From Actinacidiphila acididurans (GTDB taxonomy: Bacteria; Actinomycetota; Actinomycetes; Streptomycetales; Streptomycetaceae): a stretch of 64,000 nt of DNA. The position numbers and the translations under genes are program-made. Shown piece after piece: positions 57,862 through 64,000 of the stretch (positions are counted from its first letter, which is position 1; every line of letters starts with the position of its first letter). The DNA is taken from the NCBI RefSeq assembly GCF_016918855.1, contig NZ_JADKYB010000002.1, positions 62,001-126,000 on the forward strand, in the 5' to 3' direction. The notes under the pieces are model-generated. The model made no database searches. It worked only from the letters and a program-made list of their open reading frames with translations, and was not told where the DNA came from.

Positions 57862-60270
57862 ATGAGCTTGAGCACGGACCACCGGCCGAGCGCCGGCGGC
57901 GACAGACCGGACGCCCAGGGCCGCCTCCGGATCCGCACCCCCTTCCGCGGCAGCGACCGCGCCCGGGCCCGTAGCACCGCCCCCGGCACTCCCTTCGCCA
58001 CCCGCGTCCGCCGCCGGCTGGTCGCGCTCGGCGCGGCCGGGCTGCTGGTCGCCGCCGGGGTCACGGCCACCGCGGGCGCCACCGCCGCGCCCGCGCAGGC
58101 CGAGGACAACGGGGTGGGGGCCAAGCCCGCGCTGGGCTGGAGCAGTTGGAGTTTCGTCCGGCACGACCCCACGGCGCAGACCATCGAGGCCACCGCCCGG
58201 GCGATGAAGGACAGCGGCCTGGCCTCGGTGGGCTACCAGTACGTCAACGTCGACGACTTCTGGTACCCCTGCCCGGGCGGTCAGGGCCCGGCGGTGGACG
58301 AGTACGGCCGGTGGGCCACCGACACCGCCAAGTTCCCCTCCCAGGGCTCGGAGAACGGCATCCAGGCCGTCGCCGACTACGTCCACTCCCTGGGGCTGAA
58401 GTTCGGCCTGTACGTCACGCCGGGCATCTCGAAGCAGGCCGTGGCGGCGAACACGCCGATCGAGGGCACGCCGTACCACGCGCAGGACATCGCCACGACC
58501 GCCGGTGAGGCGAACTACAACTGCGGCGGCATGGTCGGCATCGACTACACCAAGCCCGGCGCGCAGGAGTTCATCGACTCCTGGGCCAAGCAGTTCGCCG
58601 GATGGGGCGTGGACTACGTCAAGATCGACGGCGTCGGCACCCCCGACGTACAGGACGTGCAGGCCTGGTCCCAGGCGCTGCGCGGCACCGGGCGCCCGAT
58701 CCACCTGGAGCTGTCCAACGGCCTTGACATCAACAACGCCGCCACCTGGAACAAGCTGTCCAACGGCTGGCGCACCGGCGGCGACATCGAGTGCTACTGC
58801 GGCCCGAACGGCAGCAGCTACCCGCTGACCACCTGGTCCTCGATCTCTTCCCGCTTCGACCAGGTGGCGGCCTGGGCGCCGTACGGCGGGCCGGGCGGCT
58901 TCAACGACTACGACTCCCTGGAAGTCGGCAACGGCGCGAACGACGGGCTGACCCTCGACGAGCGCAAGACGCAGATGAGCCTGTGGTCGCTGGCCGCCTC
59001 CCCGCTCATGCTGGGCACCGACCTGACCCACCTGGACCCGGCCGACCTGGCGCTGCTGAAGAACACCGACGTGCTGGCCGTCGACCAGGACGCGATCGAC
59101 GCCCACCGCGTCAGCCGCGACGGCAACACCCAGGTGTTCGCCAAGACCGAGCAGAACGGCGACACGATCGTCGGCCTGTTCAACACCGGTTCCGGCTCCC
59201 GGGTCGTCTCGGCGAGCGCGGCCGCCCTCGGACTGCCCGCCGCGCCCGACTACTCCGTGCAGGACCTGTGGAACCACACCACCACCGAGTCCGGCGGCAC
59301 CGTCGCGGCGGCCGTCCCGTCGCACGGCGTGGCCCTGTTCCGGGTGCACGCCCTGGCCAAGGTCTCCGCGAGCCTCGCCCCCAGCACCACCGTCTCGCTG
59401 AGCGGCCTCGACGCGCCCACCCAGCAGGCCACCACGACCGTGACCGAGTCCTTCACCGACTACGGCGCCCGCCCGGTGAAGAACGTCCGCCTCGACCTGA
59501 CCGCGCCCGCCGGCGCCACCGTCGCCCCCTCCTCGGGCGCCCGGTACGGCTCGGTCCCGGCCGGCGGCACCGCGCAGTTCTCCTTCACCGTCACCGCCGC
59601 GTCCGGCTCGGGGCTGTGGGACTCCGCCCCCGTGACGGCGACGGTGACCTACGACGACCGGTCCGGCACCGGCGGCCAGGCGACGGCCGCCGACACGATC
59701 ACCGTCGGCAGCCCGGTCGCCGCCCCGTACAAGACCTACGCGTCCACCGCGGCCGGCTTCAGCCAGTCCGGTACGCAGCTGGGCATCCGTGCCCAGGGCG
59801 CGGACGTCTACGGCGGCACCGACGAGTACGGCGCGGTCTACCTGCACGGCGCAGAGCACGACGGGTCGACGACCGTGGTGAAGGTCGGCGCGCAGACCAA
59901 CACCGACGCCTGGGCCAAGGCCGGGATCATGGTCCGCAACGACATCACCAACGCCTCGTCCTCGCCCGGCTTCGTCATCCTCGCCGTGACCCCGGGCAAC
60001 GGCTACGCCCTCCAGTGGGACAGCAACGGCGACGGCCAGCTCGACTCCAACCAGTCGCACGCCACGGTCACGTACCCCTCGTGGCTGAAACTGGTCCGTG
60101 CCGGCACCACGTACACCGGCTACTGGTCCACCGACGGCAGCACCTGGAACCTGGTCGGCAGCGTCAGCGTGCCGCCGGCCGCGGCCACCCAGGACGTCGG
60201 CGTCTTCGCCACCGCGCACGCCGCGGGCACGACGGGCGAGGCGGACTTCGACGCCTTCTCGACCAGCTGA
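57862..60270 (+). CDS. Secreted GH27 alpha-galactosidase
   Basis: 802 residues from the ATG at 57862 (GGAGGAG 6-7 nt upstream). A twin-Arg-containing signal region (RVRRRLVALGAAGLLVAAGV) is followed by LGWSSWSFVRHDP, YQYVNVDDFWYPC, LKFGLYVTPG, the nucleophile motif DYVKIDGVG and the acid/base region WRTGGDIECYC. After a beta domain (LWNHTT...VALFRVHALA) come a NPCBM/alpha-galactosidase-type beta-sandwich and a C-terminal module ending GEADFDAFSTS. It cleaves alpha-galactosyl residues from plant or microbial glycans. Confidence 0.93.
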   Translation: MSLSTDHRPSAGGDRPDAQGRLRIRTPFRGSDRARARSTAPGTPFATRVRRRLVALGAAGLLVAAGVTATAGATAAPAQAEDNGVGAKPALGWSSWSFVRHDPTAQTIEATARAMKDSGLASVGYQYVNVDDFWYPCPGGQGPAVDEYGRWATDTAKFPSQGSENGIQAVADYVHSLGLKFGLYVTPGISKQAVAANTPIEGTPYHAQDIATTAGEANYNCGGMVGIDYTKPGAQEFIDSWAKQFAGWGVDYVKIDGVGTPDVQDVQAWSQALRGTGRPIHLELSNGLDINNAATWNKLSNGWRTGGDIECYCGPNGSSYPLTTWSSISSRFDQVAAWAPYGGPGGFNDYDSLEVGNGANDGLTLDERKTQMSLWSLAASPLMLGTDLTHLDPADLALLKNTDVLAVDQDAIDAHRVSRDGNTQVFAKTEQNGDTIVGLFNTGSGSRVVSASAAALGLPAAPDYSVQDLWNHTTTESGGTVAAAVPSHGVALFRVHALAKVSASLAPSTTVSLSGLDAPTQQATTTVTESFTDYGARPVKNVRLDLTAPAGATVAPSSGARYGSVPAGGTAQFSFTVTAASGSGLWDSAPVTATVTYDDRSGTGGQATAADTITVGSPVAAPYKTYASTAAGFSQSGTQLGIRAQGADVYGGTDEYGAVYLHGAEHDGSTTVVKVGAQTNTDAWAKAGIMVRNDITNASSSPGFVILAVTPGNGYALQWDSNGDGQLDSNQSHATVTYPSWLKLVRAGTTYTGYWSTDGSTWNLVGSVSVPPAAATQDVGVFATAHAAGTTGEADFDAFSTS

Positions 60271-60314
60271 CCGGTAGACCGAGCTGACCGGTAGACCGAG
60301 CTGACCGGTAGGCG
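60265..60314. repeat. 17-bp tandem repeat over the end of the alpha-galactosidase gene
   Basis: AGCTGACCGGTAGACCG occurs at 60265 and 60282, with a partial third copy from 60299. The CDS stop lies in the first unit, so the repeat provides three TGA codons in succession. Confidence 0.75.
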
Positions 60315-60343
60315 CTGTTGACCGGCTGAACCATTCATGGCCC

Positions 60344-60378
60344 GTGGCCCGTACGGCTCCTCCCGCCGTACGGGCCAC
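60344..60378 (+). terminator. Terminator between convergent genes
   Basis: GTGGCCCGTACGG (60344-60356) and CCGTACGGGCCAC (60366-60378), a perfect 13-bp stem with 9-nt loop, between the alpha-galactosidase and SpoIIE-type phosphatase genes. Confidence 0.8.
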
Positions 60379-60412
60379 GGTCATGTCCGGGGTGCTCCGG
60401 CGCCCTCACCGG

Positions 60413-61627
60413 TCACGGGGTGAGCGCGTGCGGGGCCGGGGCGCGGCGGATGCGGGCGGTCAGGGCCGCGACGTCGTCCTCGGCGTGCTCGGCGTCCAGG
60501 TTGCCGAGGATGAAGTCGAGGCTCTGCTGCACCCCGGCGCCGGGCGGCAGCCGCAGGCCGGCCAGCCGGGCCAGGGACACGTCGATGTCCTCGTGCCGGC
60601 GCTCCACCAGGCCGTCGGTGAACATCACCAGCGTCTCGTCCGGGCCGAGCCGGCAGGTGGTCTGCTCGTAGCCGCCGATGCCGGTGCCCAGCGGCGGGCC
60701 CACCGGCAGCCGCAGCAGCGTGCCGGTGCCGTCCGGGCCGAACACCACCGGCGGCAGGTGCCCGGCGCTGACCAGCGAGCACGTGCCGCGGGCCGGGTCG
60801 ACTCGGACCAGCAGGCAGGTGGCCGGGCGCCGCGAGCCGTCGCGGGCCGCGGCGGCGTCGAGCTGCCGCAGCACCCGGTGCGGGGGGAGGTCGGTGGAGG
60901 CGATGTAGCGCAGCAGCGACCGGTACGCGCTCATGTCCACGGCCGCGTCAAGCCCGTGCCCCATCACGTCGCCCATCACCAGCAGCGTGCGGCCGAAATG
61001 CAGCCGTACGGTTTCCAGCCAGTCGCCGCCCACCAGGTCGCCGCCGCCGGCCGGCAGGTAGTGCGAGGCCACGTCGAGGTTGGCGTGCGGGCGGCCGGGC
61101 TCGGCCAGCAGCGCGCGCTGGAGGTTCATCGCGGCGTCCCGTACCGCCTCGTGCCGCCGCGCGTGCCCCAGGTGGATCGCCGCGAGGCGGGCGGCGTGGT
61201 GCAGCACTGTCACCTCGGCGCCGGTGAAGGCCAGGCCGGTGCGGATGGCGACCACCGCGCCGTAGCGCCGGCCGCGGGCGACCAGCGGGACGGTGATGGC
61301 CCGCACGTCGCGCGGGGTGTGCGGCGGAAGTAATTCCGGACGCCCGGCGGTCGCCGCGCGCGCCAGTGCCTCGGGGCCGCCGCCGAGCCGGGCGGCCGGT
61401 ACGTCCTCGGGCAGCAGCTCCACCGCGGCGGCCTCGCACAGCTCCCGCCGGACCAGGAACCCGGCCAGCTCCCTGCACGTCGCCGGTTCGTCCAGCGACG
61501 TCCCGATCGACTCCGCGGCGTCCTCCAACGCCCCCGCGGCGGCTTTTTCCCGGGCCTCCGCGGCGGCCGGTCCCGCCGTGTCCGCGGCGCCCTCGCCGAG
61601 CCGCTCCAATACGCCACCTCCGGACAC
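60413..61627 (-). CDS. SpoIIE-type PP2C phosphatase with GAF domain
   Basis: 404 residues from the GTG at 61627 (GGGGAG upstream). A GAF-like domain (about 45-170, LARAATAGRPELLPPHTPRD, AITVPLVARGRRYGAVVAI, FTGAEVTVLHHAARLAAIHL) precedes an SpoIIE/RsbU phosphatase domain: GGDLVGGDWLETVRLHFGRT, VMGDVMGHGLDAAVDMSAYR and LVMFTDGLVERR. These enzymes dephosphorylate anti-anti-sigma factors in response to a signal bound by GAF. No cognate partner is adjacent. Confidence 0.93.
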   Translation of the reverse strand: MSGGGVLERLGEGAADTAGPAAAEAREKAAAGALEDAAESIGTSLDEPATCRELAGFLVRRELCEAAAVELLPEDVPAARLGGGPEALARAATAGRPELLPPHTPRDVRAITVPLVARGRRYGAVVAIRTGLAFTGAEVTVLHHAARLAAIHLGHARRHEAVRDAAMNLQRALLAEPGRPHANLDVASHYLPAGGGDLVGGDWLETVRLHFGRTLLVMGDVMGHGLDAAVDMSAYRSLLRYIASTDLPPHRVLRQLDAAAARDGSRRPATCLLVRVDPARGTCSLVSAGHLPPVVFGPDGTGTLLRLPVGPPLGTGIGGYEQTTCRLGPDETLVMFTDGLVERRHEDIDVSLARLAGLRLPPGAGVQQSLDFILGNLDAEHAEDDVAALTARIRRAPAPHALTP

Positions 61628-62080
61628 GCCCGTCTCCCCGTGATGTCCCCGTCGTTCCGGTCACCGGCGGTGGGCGAGCGCGCCGCGGATTCGTTCCGGG
61701 CGTCCCATCCCACCAGTCGACAGGTAACCGGCTGCACCACGGCTCCGGGCGATCCGACGAACGTCGGATGAACGGTACGCTTTTCGGGGTTCACCGGGAG
61801 TGGGCCCGCCTGGCGGCGGGCCGGTTCGCCCAAGGACGCGGCTGCGCCGCGGGGCTCGCCGGGGATACTCCGGGCCCACCTGGCGGAGTGCGGTTCGCCG
61901 GGAGCGCCCCGCAGGGGCGTGGGGAACTGCGCGACAAGCCCTCCCGGGAGGTACCCCCACCGTGGCGCGGGTCGTCACCGGCCCGAAGGGGCAGTTGCTG
62001 TCGTCTCCGGACCACCGGCCGCATGTGGTTGCTCGCGCAGTTCCCCGCGCCCCTAGGTTTTCCCGGCGAACCGAACTGCG
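61628..62080. repeat. Intergenic region with streptomycete inverted repeat, copy 6
   Basis: 453 bp. Arms GGGGCGTGGGGAACTGCGCG (61914-61933, one change) and the exact reverse complement (62034-62053) flank GAAGGGGCAGTTGCTGTCGT. The preceding GGTTCGCCGGGAGCGCCCCG (61892-61911) makes this copy closest to copy 2. No gene seen in the remainder. Confidence 0.85.
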
Positions 62081-62461
62081 TCAGTTCTCGGTCCAGCCGT
62101 GGCGTTTGGCGACGTTGACGAGGACGCGGCGGATGGCGACGATCTGTTCGCCGGTGAGGGAGGGCACGCCCTCCAGAAGGACCTCGGTGACCTCGCGGGT
62201 GTACTCCTTCGCGCTGAGCACGTCGCAGAGCAGATTGTCCCCGTCCATCGGCACCGCGTCATCGGCGAGGCGGACGGCGGAGGCCTTGGGGCCGCGCTCG
62301 CCCTCCTCGATCTCGAACTCCACGGCCAGCCCGGTCCGCACCTGCGACTCCGGGATCAACATGTCGTTGACGTGCAGGAACACGTCCTCGCCCCCTTGCT
62401 GCGGAGCGATGAAACCGTAACCCCTCGACGGATCGAACCGCACCACACGACCAGCAACCAC
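62081..62461 (-). CDS. Cold-shock domain protein (long 127-codon streptomycete type)
   Basis: 126 residues from the GTG at 62461. The cold-shock domain is complete: VAGRVVRFDPSRGYGFIAPQ, GGEDVFLHVNDMLIPESQVR and VEFEIEEGERGPKASAVRLA. A C-terminal extension (LCDVLSAKEYTREVTEVLLE, LTGEQIVAIRRVLVNVAKRH) distinguishes it from the 67-residue class. It binds single-stranded nucleic acid and is a probable RNA chaperone. Confidence 0.92.
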   Translation of the reverse strand: MVAGRVVRFDPSRGYGFIAPQQGGEDVFLHVNDMLIPESQVRTGLAVEFEIEEGERGPKASAVRLADDAVPMDGDNLLCDVLSAKEYTREVTEVLLEGVPSLTGEQIVAIRRVLVNVAKRHGWTEN

Positions 62462-62535
62462 CGCACGAACCCCCAACCCTGCCAGCAACATCCCCGCGCC
62501 GGACCTCCGTGGCCCGGACAGCACCTACCACCCGC

Positions 62536-62562
62536 ACGATACTGTCCTCCGCCCCCGGTCAA
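62536..62562 (-). promoter_or_regulatory. Probable promoter of the cold-shock gene
   Basis: On the minus strand TTGACC (62562-62557) is followed after 15 nt by TATCGT (62541-62536), leaving a 5' UTR of roughly 65-70 nt. The spacing is short but both boxes are good for this GC content. Confidence 0.45.
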
Positions 62563-62957
62563 GCACCCATCCGCGCGACCTCGTCCTTCCGGGAGGGCCC
62601 GACGGCGGTCGGGGGGTGTGGGGCGACGGAGTGTGAGCCGGGGCGAAACGGACGCCGTACACGCCTGCCGTACGGGTGAATGCCCGGCAAAAGAGTGGAC
62701 ATTCCGGGCGGGTGGCCGGTCAATGAGAGGGCCGAACCGGTGGACCGCCCGTCCTCTGCGAGGAGTTCAGCCGCCGGCTTCCGCTTCGCCTGCCCTGTGA
62801 GGCCCGGCGCCAGGTCCCGCCATTCCGTCCCGGTCCCTCCGTGCTGCCCCCGGAGGACGGCGGGCGCCACGTGCCCCTTTGCCGACACCCCGGCCGTACC
62901 CCTTGCCCGTCAGGCCGCACACCGCACCCAACCATGCCGTCAGGCAGGAGACTCATC
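62563..62957. other. Intergenic region upstream of the TIG-domain gene
   Basis: 395 bp. An open frame at 62680-62961 has no ribosome-binding site and a basic, low-complexity translation, so it is not called. The final GGCAGGAG (62943-62950) is the Shine-Dalgarno of the next gene. No repeat or operator was recognised. Confidence 0.4.
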
Positions 62958-64000
62958 ATGACCACGCTCGTCCCCAGCGCTCAGCAATCCCCGAACCAGT
63001 GGTTCCCGGGGCAGTGGAACCAAGGCCCGTTTCAGCAGCCCTGGCCCTTCGGGCCGCTGCTCTTCGCCGACCTGCCCCTCTCCGGGCCGGCGGCCGGCGG
63101 CAACACCGTGATGCTCGTCGGGCTCGGTCTCGGCGGCGCCACGCAGGTGCTGTTCGGCACCACCCCGGCCACCATCAGCGGCGGCGACCCGCTCGGCTTC
63201 ACGCTGACCGTCGTCGCGCCGCCCGGAACCGGCACCGTACTGGTCACCGTCGTCACGCCGAGCGGCACCAGCAACCCGGTGCCGTACACGTACAGCGTCG
63301 GCACCGGGGCGCCGACGGCGGCCAGCATCCTGCCCAACCAGGGGCCGACGACGGGCGGTACGCCGTTCGTGATCGTGGGCACCAACCTGACCGGCGGCAC
63401 CGTGACGTTCGGCGGCAACGCGGCCACCGTCCTGGCCACGACGCCGCTGGCGATCATCGGCCTGGTCCCGCCGCACGCGGCCGGCAACGTCCCGGTGGTC
63501 GTGACCACGCCGAGCGGTACCGCCACCGTGCCCGGCGGCTTCACGTACCTCGCGCCGCCGCCCCCGCCGCCGGTCGTGACCGGCACCGTCACGCCGAACA
63601 CCAGCGTGGCGGCCGGCGGCGGCACGTTCACCATCGTGGGCACCAACCTGACCGGCGCCACGGTGACCTTCGGCGCCACGCCCGCCACCATCACCACCAA
63701 CACGGGCACCACCATCACCGGCACCATCCCGGCGGGCACCGCCGGAACCACTGTGCCGGTCCTGGTCACCACCCCGGGCGGCACGGCCTTCGCCGGCACC
63801 CTCACCTACCTGGCGCCCCCGGTCGTCACCGTCACCGTGACGCCCCTGTCCGGCCCGGCAATCGGCGGCACCCCCTTCACCATCGTCGGCACCAACCTCT
63901 CCGGCGCGACGGTGACCTTCGGCGGCAACGCGGCCACCATCACCACCAACACGGGCACCACCATCACCGGCACCACCCCGGCGGGCACCGCGGCCACCAC
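62958..64000 (+). CDS. IPT/TIG-domain repeat protein (runs off the window)
   Basis: At least 347 residues from the ATG at 62958 (AGGAG 7 nt upstream); the 3' end is outside. After an N-terminus with Trp/Pro/Gln motifs (NQWFPGQWNQGPFQQPWPFG) and no signal peptide, TIG beta-sandwich repeats follow, each with a GGTPFTIVGTNLTGATVTFG core and ITTNTGTTITGTIPAGT, period about 83 residues. The last repeats are nearly identical in DNA. Likely an extracellular or phage-tail-like structural/adhesin-type repeat protein; the precise role is unknown. Confidence 0.85.
   Translation, partial: MTTLVPSAQQSPNQWFPGQWNQGPFQQPWPFGPLLFADLPLSGPAAGGNTVMLVGLGLGGATQVLFGTTPATISGGDPLGFTLTVVAPPGTGTVLVTVVTPSGTSNPVPYTYSVGTGAPTAASILPNQGPTTGGTPFVIVGTNLTGGTVTFGGNAATVLATTPLAIIGLVPPHAAGNVPVVVTTPSGTATVPGGFTYLAPPPPPPVVTGTVTPNTSVAAGGGTFTIVGTNLTGATVTFGATPATITTNTGTTITGTIPAGTAGTTVPVLVTTPGGTAFAGTLTYLAPPVVTVTVTPLSGPAIGGTPFTIVGTNLSGATVTFGGNAATITTNTGTTITGTTPAGTAAT

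Noticed and set aside
57574..60384. 936-codon open frame antisense to the alpha-galactosidase gene
   Set aside because: Val/Gly/Arg/Gln-rich translation with no motif; a by-product of GC-rich wobble positions. The plus-strand gene has signal peptide, catalytic motifs and ribosome-binding site.
62680..62961. 93-codon frame before the TIG gene
   Set aside because: No ribosome-binding site, basic low-complexity sequence, and it runs into the start region of the TIG gene in another frame.

Overview
The window is very GC-rich, close-packed chromosomal DNA of a streptomycete (Streptomyces or a near relative). The evidence is third-codon-position GC, frequent GTG starts, ATGA/GTGA overlaps, a conservon (cvnABCD), DasR-type sites at a chitinase, a HAIR site at lon, and many copies of the intergenic GGGGCGCGGGGAACTGCGCG repeat known from Streptomyces. 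No tRNA, rRNA, IS element, integrase or CRISPR array was seen.

Layout. 1-3 kb: the end of an ECF sigma gene, a PadR regulator coupled to a DUF4097 protein, and a DUF6104-like small protein. 3.1-10.1 kb: a tightly coupled conflict-type cassette made of a trypsin-like VMAP protein, a basic micro-ORF, a MoxR AAA+ ATPase, a large vWA/TPR protein (SAV_2336 type), and a small protein with a C-terminal HPVL/LWGF segment that resembles FxsA-type RiPP precursors. 10-17 kb: an FAD oxidoreductase, small hypothetical proteins, two convergent XRE regulators, and an ATPase/XRE pair. 17-23 kb: an fxs RiPP-type locus (radical SAM maturase, HExxH protein, TIR/NB-ARC/TPR protein) with no recognisable precursor beside it.

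23-35 kb is core chromosome: 2-oxoglutarate decarboxylase/dehydrogenase (kgd), a two-component system, a spermidine-synthase-like protein, lon, a GH25 lysozyme, MarR and a PP2C-like protein. 35.8-41.5 kb: a complete conservon followed by a styrene-monooxygenase-like flavoprotein. 41.7-50.5 kb: cell-wall and chitin functions (NlpC/P60, GH18 chitinase), an AurF-like diiron oxygenase with a TetR gene, a polysaccharide deacetylase, a pentapeptide-repeat protein, glutathione peroxidase and an OvmZ-like protein. 50.9-52.4 kb: a small secreted protein with five NWWP repeats beside a LuxR-type regulator. 52.7-64 kb: a Gfo/Idh/MocA oxidoreductase, a membrane protein, secreted M1 peptidase, glutamine amidotransferase, secreted GH27 alpha-galactosidase, SpoIIE phosphatase, cold-shock protein, and the start of a TIG-domain protein.

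The most interesting parts are (i) the NWWP-repeat secreted protein, for which I recognise no family; (ii) the VMAP-MoxR-vWA cassette with its micro-ORFs and FxsA-like last gene, 7 kb from an fxs maturation locus that lacks its own precursor; and (iii) a 65-bp bipartite inverted repeat just upstream of that maturation locus.
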